A stretch of 64,000 nucleotides of DNA from the NCBI GenBank assembly GCA_029851415.1, contig CM056744.1, positions 102,581,338-102,645,337 on the forward strand. Direction: 5' to 3'. The stretch's first letter is position 1; each line of letters starts with the position of its first letter. Under the pieces are notes generated by a model. The model searched no databases. It had not been told where the DNA came from and worked only from the letters and a program-made list of their open reading frames with translations. The DNA comes from Eretmocerus hayati (lineage: Eukaryota; Arthropoda; Insecta; Hymenoptera; Aphelinidae). This document shows, piece by piece, positions 1 to 10,988 of the stretch. The translations under genes were made by a program, and so were the position numbers.

Positions 1-3000
1 TTTATTACACGAAATAAACTGATCAAATCGGATGATTAAATAAAATTAATCTAGATAATTTTCCAGATATGAGAGGAACCCATTGCAATACCAACGAGTG
101 TCGATGACTCCGTAGTCTAATTATAATGAATCGGAGACTTTCTCATGACCCTGGTTAGTCATCATTCTTGATTTCAACCAGCTTACATTAGACCTCACTC
201 CTCGTCGTTGAAACAATTTTTCAACACTGCAAAACGACAAAAATGTCAAAATTAAAAAATTGAGAAATTTTGTTTTGTTCCATATTTTTTTCCAAAATAG
301 AAGCATACAGAGACTATTTCGCTAGAGAAATGTATTCCGAGGCTTGCCACCGATTTTTGAGCATTTTTTCAGGTTTTTACCATGCGCCAAATGAAAATTA
401 TCACGAATATCGGTTTTCGGCCATGTCCACTGGAATAGACAAAGAAACAAGGGGTCAACACTTACAATTTTGATATCCCGAAACCCCAGAAAATTATTGT
501 GGAAGCCAAAGGATTATTCTGGAATAGTAGTAGTAAATTTAATGCAATTCCAATGCGTCTTACAAGTTCAAACCAAGTTACATATCCCATAAAATTTCGA
601 GAAGATGGAATCTTACCGAATCATCTATCTACATTCAAGAATCACACCAAATATTTTACGAAAGCTCGGTTGACTTTGAAATGCAGAAGAGACAGGCAGG
701 AGATGCGCATCTCTAACTGTCTAGCCTAAAGCTTTGGAGATAGAAAAGAGCATGCAGCAGCAGCAAAGGTAGTGTAGGGTGGTATAGAAAGGCGGCGTGT
801 ACATGTATCTCTTAGAGAATGACAGACTTGAAGCGGTGGCAAGGGCGGGATCAAGTGGCTGGTGCTCGAAAGCCTTTACAGGAACAAAGCTCAACTGATG
901 CTTTATATAGAGGGGGCTGTATCTGCCTCGCGGTGCAATACTTGCAAAAGCATTTGTCTCTCGCTTACAAGAAGATTTTACTCTCCCTATTCTGTTGTAT
1001 CAGTGTAAATTTCTAACCAGCTACAAGGCTTTTTTGATGCTTGAATTGTGTGATGTTGGGTTAATACGCACTAATGTGCGTGGTTGAGTTTAGGAGAGGT
1101 GGATTTGTTCGTAAGAGTCAATTTTGAGCAATTTTTAAGGGATGTCGTTGGCATCGCTTTAGTAGGCTGCATTAATTTATTTTGCGTGCATGAGATGAAT
1201 CCAATTATGACCCCTCTATACTTTATTTGAAGGCTCAAGCCTTCATGATGAACTATATATTCTGACTCAATTGTAACATTGTACTTGTATTAGATCACTT
1301 CGATGACTTCATCTTTGGTGGTTGGAACAGGCACTCGGACTGATACATATATTGTTTTACATTTTCTTTTTCAAGAGATGAAAGTTCAATTATTTTCGGC
1401 TTCTCGATTTTAACGAAGAAATACCAGGATGGATACTAACATCAATCATCAGAGAGACAAAAAATTTAATATTATGATATCATTACTTTCAGGCCATTGG
1501 TGTAGTAGATTGATGTTGGAGGGATCTAATATTAATCTGACGCGGCGGCACTGCCATTTCTCGACGAGATCGGCGAGCCGAAGTGAGGTGCGAGTCCGGT
1601 CAATGGAACCGTGGTTGGTGTTCTTGTCGAACGTGCTTTGATCGTAATGCGAGGACGAAATGAGTTAACAAAAATGTATTCAGGCACAACGATGCGTTGA
1701 GTATGCATTGATGATGAATTGAGTTAACGAAATTAACATGGCGAATTATCACTGCTTCGAAAATGAATAAAAGAAATTTAGGTGGCGGAAGAATTTGAAT
1801 ACCGAATTCTGAAATAAATACTGGAAATTATATGCTGAAAAAAATTTTACACTAAGAAAATTATGGCCGATGCACAAGCTAAGTAAATGACGGTTCACTC
1901 GATGCACGCACACAATTACAACGAGTATCGCAGCCCTCGACGAGGTCGCGAAACAGACGATCCAGGGCGACGATGGGCCGGAGACGAGTCGACGAAGTTG
2001 ACCACGGGGTGGTCAAACAGAGTGAAAGTGGCTGGTTCGTTATCGTCGATGAGGCTCCACGTGACGACGTGTCACGCGACAGAGGGTAGAATTCGAGAGA
2101 ATATTCGACAGTGGAGCTACCGCGCTTAAATAATGGTCCGAAAGTAGTGACTGGACAGACCGCGGTTTGTACATAAAAATGCAGGTGACAGACCAGGTCT
2201 ATCCAATTGACAGACCGGACAGACCGGTGATTTCAGACGAGTCAGCGGTTGTAAATCATGACAGACCGGAACAATCATTCGATCGCGGTTGATTAATCCG
2301 GACAGACCGGATTGATCGCGGTCGATCATGACTGATGGGTAGACTGGTGGTCTTCGTCGTTTGTCACATCACACTTGCATACCAGCAGAATCGCATGTTT
2401 TCAATATTGAGTGAACATGTTAATTAAAATGAGCTCATGGCGCGTGTCAAATCTAACAATCTTCAAAGCTCTTCGAAATCTCAAATCTGCGTTTCAGAGG
2501 ATTTCGATGAAAATTATCAAGGGAAATTAGATGAGACTTTGTGAGCAAATTGGATTTCTACGCTTGATGTTGGTGCGAAAGATTGAATAGTATTCTACGA
2601 GTCGACCATAATGCTCGGAAAGTGTGCATGACTGTGACGACTGAGATTGAATGGGGTAAAACACGCCAGCAGTTTTAATGACGACGACGACGCTAGACGA
2701 GTATCATGTTTTTGAGTTTTTGAAATAAAACTGCGTCAACGGTAGAATTTTCGGAGAAATTTCTTTTTACATGTTACACGACGCAAATTAAGGTAAATTT
2801 CGACGGGAGGGATTACTATTTCAAACACAGCATTGCAGAGAAAATGCGGAAAATACAATATGCGTTGATGTCCTTTTGCCCTTTTTCACAGAAGAAAAAA
2901 GTAAAAATATGAAGAGGACAACGCGCAAGCGACCTAAAAAGTTGATGAGAAATTTTTTCTGTGTTTCTACAACCTTCGTCGCATAAATTCTTATTTCATC

Positions 3001-4769
3001 ATGAGATTATGGAACGCTATGCATTATTTCCAACAGCGGAAGTAAGCTTTTACACGAATGAAAGAAAAATTAATACATAAAACGAGCGATGGCGATTTTT
3101 TTACAACTCGTCTTGCCTTGAAAACAATTTTACTGTATCGATTCGATGCACACGATTAACGATACAAAAAAATATCCCATCTCTCACTGAAATCATGAAA
3201 ATAAAAGATCAGACCATAGAAAAAGCAGTTCCACTTCACTTTAACCAGTGACTTCCATATCTCGGACAATACATCGGCCAACTCTAGTCTCATCTACAAC
3301 GCATTATCAAGAACTACTTTTTCCTGCGGTTAGAGCGCAGATTCTTCTGTATAGTAACTATATCGACCGCTGTGGCGCATTCGCTATATCGTCACGAAAT
3401 TACTTCCGCGCAACTCGCAAAAGACGATCCCAGCAACTTGAGTATCTCTCAGCTCGCAAAATACTTACGGACTGCGGGTGCGAGAAACGCTCTGATTGCT
3501 CTACCGCTCTGAGATAACGCTTTTCCTTTTCCGAACCTATACACTCACCTACACACATACATACACAAATATATGTACACACTAAGATTCATGCAAAAAA
3601 CTGTATAAAAGATGGTTCACAACTGACCCTGTTTTGCACTTAGACCATGACTTTTAATTTGCACGGGTAACTTTTTTCCTCGGCTAAAAAGGGAGCTTGC
3701 GAGAGCTTTAATGAATGCTTGCGACCGTTTTTCATATCAGAATCGAATGAGAGAGTGAGAAAGAGCCTTAGCTTTATGCAAAGCTCACCCGTGAGAGCAT
3801 TATTTAATCTAAGAAGATATGAGATGAGCTTGCAAAGAGAAGAGAAGAAAAATATAATTAAAATAATGTGTGTGGACGTTTGCAGTTTACTTGGCGCGCA
3901 TGCGCATGAGAAATCAAAAAAAATCTAAAAAGTCCAGATAGCATAAGGAACCTATTCAGAGGTTTCGGTGGTTCGGAATAATAAACTCGAAAGGTTGAAT
4001 GTGTCTTGATGAGAAAAAAAAGAAATTGAAAAAAATCATAATAAGATACGTAAGTGTGATACTCTAGCAAGAGCGTTGAGTGCGCGATCGTGCAAGCTTA
4101 TGTATTTAAATGCGTGAGAAGATTAGAATATCGGGAGCCTGGATCTATCCGTACGAACAATATCAGCCTGCGGCACGCGCGCGATTTTATTCCGAATGCG
4201 TGACCCAAACGAGGGTTGCAACCTACACATTTTTCTTCTTCTTGTCCAGGAATCTTCTTCTCATCCACCTACTATACAAGTCAGACTTTGGTCTTCCTCA
4301 TTCCTCGATGTTATGATATTGGCAAAGCTTGCAAAGAGTAGAACTCTGAGCTCACACGCCCCTATCTTTTTCATGTATCGTCGAGAATATATACGTGTAC
4401 GATGAGCCCGGGGCTGAACGAGCGAGTCGTTTGGAGCTTGATGTATGACCAGCCGAGAGCCAGTTCACGCACGTGGCGTGTATTTCCTATGCTATATATA
4501 TCGAGAGTCGATGAATCGTATGCCTGCAAGCTTTAGCCATCTCTAACATTGTATTATAGGCATTGGTAGTCGTCTACTATATGCAAGGATGATAAATGTA
4601 GGTTCATCGAGCGATGATCGCGCGAAGATATTATATGCAAGGATTATGGTATGGCAGTTTACTGGATTGTGTCTTGGATGGTTGGAATTTTCATTTCTTG
4701 AAGATGAAAAAATTAACTTTTTTATGAGTTAATGATGATTGGAATGGGATGTAATGATGATCATATGGT
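1..4769. other. Anonymous non-coding DNA
   Basis: I see no gene here. Open frames are at most about 90 codons, lie on both strands, and match no family I recognise. The sequence is AT-rich with scattered CpG. The only clear structure is the GACAGACC cluster listed separately. Unrecognised exons of a host gene cannot be excluded by eye. Confidence 0.5.
2154..2310. repeat. Cluster of GACAGACC motifs
   Basis: Six copies of GACAGACC start at about 2154, 2187, 2208, 2218, 2260 and 2301. Four extend to GACAGACCGG. Spacing is irregular (10 to 42 bp), so this is not a simple tandem repeat. Short partner words such as GATCGCGGT also recur at 2281 and 2314. It could be a decayed minisatellite or a homotypic cluster of a protein-binding site; the sequence does not decide. 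Confidence 0.5.
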
Positions 4770-4776
4770 ATACGTA

Positions 4777-4794
4777 TTGATTGATTGATTGATT
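4777..4794 (-). repeat. AATC-repeat 3' tail of the retrotransposon
   Basis: Plus-strand TTGA/TGAT tandem units at the end of the minus-strand element form its simple-repeat 3' tail, in place of poly(A). The same tail type ends the fragment at 30.55-30.62 kb, which places both in one family. Confidence 0.7.
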
Positions 4795-5126
4795 AAATAT
4801 TTATTGAGGCTATTGGGTATAACCCTATTTAGCCCTGATGAGATACATACAGAAATGAGTTAATTCATACTGACATACTAATGATTATGACTGATGGAAA
4901 GAGTAACTAATGAGTAATTCATTTGATATACAGTATTTGCAGTACTACTTAAGATAAAGCATGAAAGAGTAACAATGTAAACGATACAAATTTAGAAGGG
5001 TCATGTTGATATTTGAAAAATTGATAATTCGCTCATCCTATCCTACCTACTAATAATAATCTGCTCAGGTTAATGAGAGTGCTTCACATACTAGTGAGCT
5101 GAGATTACGAATACTCAGCCCGACAT

Positions 5127-7004
5127 TCAGTCACCATTCAGTAAGTCCTCGAGAAAACATTCGTTCGGCAAAGGATTGAAAACAAAGCCATCTCTCCTTG
5201 CTCTTTCTTTCCATTTCAAAACGTCATCATATAGAAGCTTGTTACGAACCAAAGATTTGAAACTATTTGAAAATTTAACTTGAAAAACCACATCAGGGCA
5301 ATTTGAGTTTATAAAGGAAGATGCTGTGATATGGAAAGAGTTTTTCATGGTATCTGTGCGGGGGGTTGCATATAGCAGGGGCGGTGGTGTGTGCCGAGTG
5401 GAGACCCGAATGTTTGGAGCGTCAATTCTTAGTTGAAAATGTTTCGCTAGGTAAGAGGGTTGCTTGGTTGATATGATACCAAAAGCAAGAGAAGCTGACA
5501 AAGCTTTTCGCCGATCTTGAACATCAAGCCACCCTAATGCAAGTCGGTATGGAGTCACTGGAGCAAGCCATGGAATCTGGCCGTGAACAAAGCGAACACA
5601 TTTATTCAGAATACGATGGAGTTTCAGATTTTGTGATTGTGAGACGTCGTTATAAACTGCACATGTTTAATCAAAATATGGGAATATAAGGGTCTCAACA
5701 AGTTTTTGTTTCAGTTTCCGCGACAATGCATGCTTATGAAAACGCAGCTTATAGAGAGCCCCATGCACACAACTTGATATCGAGTTAACACGTTTTTCCC
5801 AATTCAAGTTAGACTCAAGATGGACACCTAGATCACGAACGTGGTCAGTATGAGAAATAGTGACTCCATTTATCATCAGTGGTGGAAGTGATGAAAAATT
5901 TATGCGACCGGTATAATATGCACTCCCTAAAATTATAAATTTAGTTTTGTCAGGATTGAGTTTGATCAAGTTGTTCTCAGCCCATTGGTATACTCTGTTT
6001 GCATCTTCATTCAATTTGCGCACACATTCGTCTAGATCTGATACGTGGCAATGAGTATATATGCGAGTATCATCTGCGTAAATGCCATGTTTAGTATGTT
6101 TTAATACCTGGGGAAGATCATTGATGAAGATGGTGAAAAGTAAAGGGCCTAAAACACTTCCTTGCGGTACACCAGCAAAAGTTTGGATGGGTTCAGAGAG
6201 ACGTCCATTTTCATCCCTCACCGATTGACTTCGTCCAGACAAGTAGCTTGCAAACCATCGAATCACTGAGTCACAACAATTTAGTGATCGAAGCTTTTTC
6301 AAGATAAGTTTGTGCGAGACAGTATCGAATGCTTTCGAAAAGTCAAAAAGAATCAATGGTGTGACCATATAACGGTCAAAGGCAATACGGGCGTCCTCAG
6401 TGAACCCCAAGAGCGCAGTTTGTGTTGAGTGTTGAGGCCGGAAACCAGATTGGAAGTCATTAAGTAGGCGTTGGGCTGTGAGATATGTCATCAATTGCTT
6501 GTGAATAATCCGCTCGAACAATTTGGATAGCTCAGAGAGAATGGCAATGGGTCGAGTGTCTGATGGAGAAGAGGGTGGATGAGACTTCGATAATGGCAAG
6601 ATGGATGCTATTTTCCAACAATCAGGAAAAACTCCCTCTTCGATAGATGTGTTGAAAAGTTCAATTAGGTGAGGGCGGAGGATTGGATAAGCTGCCTTCA
6701 ACATTGAGGTGGATAATGAATCAGTGCCTGTACAGTTTTTAGTAGTTTTAGCGAGTGCTTCATCAATGTCTTCGCCAGAAATGGGAGAAAATTCGAATTG
6801 ACTTGGAATACTATTTTTCAGAGGAATTCGTAGTATGTCATCAACTTCAGTAGGGAGAAGTGCAGGGGAACCACGTGAAATAGCAGCATAGTGAGTATTC
6901 AGCACATGTGGAGAGAAATATTTTAGAGGAGATGGGGATTTTGGTGTCGTGACCCCCATTGCACTCAGCTGTTTCCAAACATTCCGACTGTCTGTGGATT
7001 CCAT
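5127..7004 (-). pseudogene. Reverse transcriptase of non-LTR element, one in-frame stop
   Basis: This is the reverse transcriptase and C-terminal region of a non-LTR retrotransposon ORF2, which would copy element RNA at a nicked chromosomal target. The first 445 codons hold the RT fingers and palm: motif A FDFSKAFD, then GVPQGSVLGPLLF, then the catalytic YADD box encoded at 6069-6080. A TAA at 5667-5669 breaks the frame just after the sequence IFPYFD. The same frame then stays open to 5127 and encodes the C-terminal region, so a single nonsense change separates two otherwise collinear parts. Upstream of the first ATG (7004) there is an immediate in-frame stop and no endonuclease domain. The copy is therefore dead through 5' loss and the stop. 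The motifs place it in the broad Jockey/CR1/R1-like group; I cannot name the clade with certainty. Confidence 0.85.
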
Positions 7005-7178
7005 TTAATTTCACCGAAATCATAGATAAAATGGTCAATTTGACTCCTGGCTATAAAAAGGAAGCTGAAAAATGTAACATATTTCGGTCAATTCAAGACG
7101 ATTGGCTGGCCAAATTTGGGTGACAATAATTATTCCGCCATTTTAGGTCCTCGATGATTCTATTGAACAATCCGTCTA

Positions 7179-7708
7179 CTCTCTCGGAATCCATCAGTGA
7201 GAAGTCACTGAACTTCAGTCGATTTCAGATCGACTCCCACTGATGATTTCAGTGAGTAGTTTCAGTGAATATCAACTGAGGTCACACTGAAATTCCAGTA
7301 ACCTTGGGGGCCGGGAGGGACTTTGTCACAGAAGTTTCAGTGAGACCATTCACTGAAGTTTCAGTGACCTTGGGGGTCAGAAGAGTCCTCATCACTGAAA
7401 GTTTGGTGAGATCACTCACTTCCAGTGCTTAAAGGGTCCCGACATCAGATCACACTCACTGACGTTTCAGTGATGTTCATTGAAATTTCTGTGAAAAAGA
7501 CTCTTTCGACCTCCACGTTCATTGAAATTGCAGTTAATAGTCTAACTGAAAATTCAGTGACAAGGACTCGTCCGACCTCACAGGTCACTGAAGTTTCAGT
7601 ATGACTTCAGTGGATATTTACTGAAACTACTCACTGAAGTGATCAGTGGGAAGTGATCCGAGATCAACTGAAGTTCAGTGACTTTTCACTGATGGCTTCG
7701 GAGAGAGT
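7179..7708. mobile_element. MITE with about 100-bp TIRs and many CACTGA words
   Basis: The first 100 bases or so match, in inverted orientation, the last 100 (left end CTCTCTCGGAATCCATCAG, right end reading inward CTCTCTCCGAAGCCATCAG). TA sits directly outside both ends (7177-7178 and 7709-7710), as expected for the 2-bp target duplication of Tc1/mariner-type transposases. There is no coding capacity. The interior carries about 19 copies of CACTGA or its complement TCAGTG, often paired as short palindromes, plus a repeated CCTTGGGGG word. I infer a non-autonomous DNA transposon; the superfamily rests on the TA alone. Confidence 0.75.
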
Positions 7709-7710
7709 AC

Positions 7711-9560
7711 AGCTCAAGTTTTGTGAACCATCCAAAAAAAGTATTTTTGTGGAAATTGAATGATAAAACCTCATCTAATTTGTTTCAATCTGTAGTCTTG
7801 ACAAGAAAACCAAAATCCTTGACTCAAAGAAGGATTCAACCCTGTGATGGACTTGATGAAGTTTTACTTCTTCGACTCTCAACCACATGTTACTGCTGAT
7901 GAAGTTAAGCATTTCAAAGTAGTTTATAGTTCCAATTTTCTCAAAAAGTCATGGACTTTTGCATAGTGTGGATATTAATGAATCATTTTCAAACTGATTC
8001 AAACAAACATTCTCAATATTGCGTACCTGGCTAATGAGGTGATCAGTTCATACTCAGGATCAAATAAAAAATTAGGGTGACGCTGTAGGCATTCGGGTCA
8101 CGCTGGTAAAATTGATCAAAATTTGCAAGAAAATCTGGGATAATTTTTCAAATCAGGTACCCCATCTGTCAAGTGTAAGCTGAGAAAAGTGATTCGTCTT
8201 TTTTGCAACAACGCCACATGTTATACCTGATGTTTTCGGTCCTCTAACTCACCATCGATCAAACCACCCCTAGACCGCGAGACGACGTCAAACGACATAC
8301 GCTGCAAGTGTTCGGGTCGACGACAACGACAAAGACTCGGTCGAGGAAAAATCGCTGAGCCGCGCTGACTCTGCACGAAAGCCAACCGATTGCACACACA
8401 CATTACCCTGCCTATACGCCCACGCCTTCCTCATTTTGACCCTCGGATAGGGTATAGAAGCACCTTTTTCTCACACTATACTCATTCTCGTCGTCGGCGT
8501 CGTCATCATAGTGAAGCTCCAGAATAAGAAATTGTCCCGATAAATTTCTACCCTCAAAAGCTCTTCTTCCCTAACCATTTTGGTTCGCATATTTTCTCAG
8601 GCCTGTCGATATCTCGCACGTGATGCGAATCAACAACACCGATACTATGGCTATTAATACATTGTAACATTGTATAGGCGCGATATAGCACATGCTTCCA
8701 AGTTTGACACGCTTCGAATAAATGATTGGCAATAATACACGCTGCGTGCCATGCGTTAGTTACATCGCAACGCAGTGTGGCATTGGCATGCAGGTAAAAT
8801 ATCAGGTGCATACTTATAGTTTGATAGGATAGGTAAATGAAGGCAATGTGTGCGAGAGCTATCTAGAATTCATTTCACGCCGAATTGATTATAAGAGATA
8901 TGTATATATATCAATATTCATGATTAATGGTTTCCAATCAGAGTTATGACACGATGCGGATATTGAGAAGTAATTTGGGGCATGAATTGATGTTTTTGTC
9001 AATCGGTATTCCGTGAAGGTTGTCGTATACAAATTGGAATGGATGAAAATATGAATGACGAAAGGACGTAACACACTTCAAAACTTGAATGTATAAGTTT
9101 CACAAGGGGTTGAAGAGTCTTATTCTGCCATCATCACAGTGGGTAGAAAATTTCGCTTCTTCCCGCTGTGCTACAGCCACAATAAATTCATTCACAAATA
9201 TAGAACAAGCTTAATATGTCTCTGTGAAAAATGTAAAAATATGTATACAGCATATTTCGCTATTGTAAGAAAAATCAGATTGGCTTGTGTCAATTTTTCA
9301 AAATATGATAGATTTTTCACATTTGTGCTAACATCAAAGCAGTCTCAATTAGTGCATTCAACCCATTCAGAATATCCTTTGGGTTCAACTATGTACATAC
9401 TTGACTCCTTAATAATAATATATCTTCAATATCTCGTATACGAGCTTGATAGTCCTCCTTGACCAGATGTAAAATAAGTACTATTTTTCTACCGTAGAAG
9501 AAACGTGAACCCATCTCCGACACTTCTTCTTTATTGAAGCCAGGTGTTCGGATAGTAAAT
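7711..9560. other. Anonymous non-coding DNA
   Basis: No supported gene, RNA or repeat was found here. Short open frames match nothing recognisable. Confidence 0.45.
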
Positions 9561-9830
9561 TTACGTCTCTACTGGATCTACAACAATAAAGGTAGATTCC
9601 GAACCACCGAAACCGCAGTGAAGGCATGCTCTTGAAAAAAATCTCAGTGGTGCCGGAACCGGGAATCGAACCCACGACCTTCCGAATGGAAGTCGAGAAC
9701 TCTAGTTCCACTGCTACCGCGGCTTCAATTATTGCACCATTTCATTTCGATTGAACATTCAATAAATGCCGACAAGGTAGAGTTCCGAAATATCCACAAG
9801 AGGGATTATTCGATCAAAAGAGACTCATGA
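9561..9830 (-). repeat. tRNA-like SINE-type repeat, unit 1
   Basis: This is the first of two tandem units of about 270 bp. On the minus strand, 9726 to about 9650 reads like a tRNA: an A-box-like TAGCAGTGG, an anticodon-type stem with the loop CTTCCAT, and a perfect B box GGTTCGATTCC followed by a CACC end. The acceptor stem does not pair well, so I do not call a functional tRNA. The 170 bases around it repeat in unit 2, as expected for a tRNA-derived SINE or a duplicated tRNA-pseudogene block. The anticodon would read TCC if folded as drawn, which is tentative. Confidence 0.55.
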
Positions 9831-10988
9831 TTTGCGTCTTTACTGTACCTACAACAATTTGAGGTGGATTCCAAATCACCGAAACCACAGTGAAGGCATA
9901 CTTTTGGAAAAAATTTCAAAGGTGCCGGCACCGGGGATCGAACCCACAAACCTCCGAATGGAAGTCAAGAACTCTTGTCCCACTGCTATCTCAGCTTCAA
10001 CAGGGTTCGTCGCCGCTCAGCCTCCGAAAATAGGGGAATAGGGGCAAATGATGTCAGGAAATAGGGTACCGAATAGGGGAGTTTTGGAAAATTACACAAC
10101 ACTTCTTTTTTCTCAATCCATTCACTTTGCAACGAGTTTGTTCGTCATAGACTTTCGATTTTGACTGCATTTCAGTTCCCACAGCACATTGAATTTGTAA
10201 ATGAAAGGAAAGTTCCAAGAGGAAGAATTATAACACCCCCAGAACCACTCGCAGGGACATGAATTTTCATTTTAAAATCTGAGCACTCTGTGAACGGGCA
10301 CAGACCTTGGTTTCAGTGCGACGACAGGAGTATAGTGTGTTGAGGGTCGTATATAAGTTTACGTCCTCGAAAATTTCGATACTCGGGAATCGAAAATGTG
10401 CCAACTGCAACTGCCACTTCCAAACATTCTAATAAGATGCATTACCGCGAATAACGCGGTAGCAAAGCACGGACCTGACATTTTGACACTAAATTTGATT
10501 CCAATTATTTTGAAAGAAGCCGACTTCCAATGAAGCATGCATGGACCCCGCGATTAAGGAATCTAGCAAAAGTAAGTTTTCGCGAAAAATTAATCCTCGA
10601 AGTGCGAAGATCTACTATTCGGTACTTTGGGGCATAGAAAAGTTACACATGGACGATACATTTAGAGAAAAAATTGACGCAGAAATTATTGGAACGAGGT
10701 ATATTTACTTTTATTGAGGAAAACTGCGCGAGTACAATTTTAGGCAAGGAATAATCGTCAAAACCGCGTTTTAGGGTACTCTTAGGGTCCCTGGGTCAGC
10801 TATATGGGAAGAAAAGGGGAAATCCTCGGAAAGGGTTAAAATAGGGGAATAGGGTCTCGGCGACGAACCCTGACTTCAATTATTGCATCATTTCATTCCG
10901 AATGAACATTTGATAAATGTCGATTACGTAGAGTTCCAAAATATCTCGAAAAATATCTAAATGAGGGACTCTTCGATCGAAAGAGACC
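9831..10988 (-). repeat. tRNA-like SINE-type repeat, unit 2, split by insertion
   Basis: Second tandem unit, similar to unit 1 over its full length but interrupted by the TIR element at 10001-10872. The left part (9831-10000) has the B box GGTTCGATCCC on the minus strand. The right part (10873-10988) continues with the same order of sequence as unit 1 after its GGCTTCAATTATTGC. Unit 1 therefore serves as the empty-site reference for the insertion. Confidence 0.6.
10001..10872. mobile_element. 872-bp TIR element nested in SINE-like unit 2
   Basis: It starts CAGGGTTCGTCGCCG and ends with the exact inverted copy CGGCGACGAACCCTG. The flanks are GCTTCAA on the left and ACTTCAA on the right, a 6-7 bp duplication relative to the single GCTTCAA of unit 1 at the same place. 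The interior has repeated AATAGGGGAATAGGG words near both ends and no coding frame. The CAGGG terminus and 7-8 bp class duplication suggest a non-autonomous hAT-like element. The duplication is shorter than the classical 8 bp, so the superfamily is uncertain. Confidence 0.8.

Larger units (their letters stand above)
4770..7040 (-). mobile_element. Non-LTR retrotransposon, 5'-truncated, minus strand
   Basis: On the minus strand the element runs from about 7040 down to a 3' tail of AATC repeats at 4777-4794. Before the tail are a short 3' UTR and a small GGGTTATACCC stem. It carries a reverse transcriptase frame (5127-7004) interrupted by one stop. No endonuclease is seen, so the 5' half is missing; truncated 5' ends are usual for target-primed insertion. 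I found no target-site duplication. The 5' boundary is uncertain and may abut the MITE beginning at 7179. Confidence 0.75.

Noticed and set aside
9650..9726. Functional tRNA-Gly(TCC) gene
   Set aside because: The acceptor stem does not pair and the A box is imperfect; better explained as a tRNA-derived repeat.
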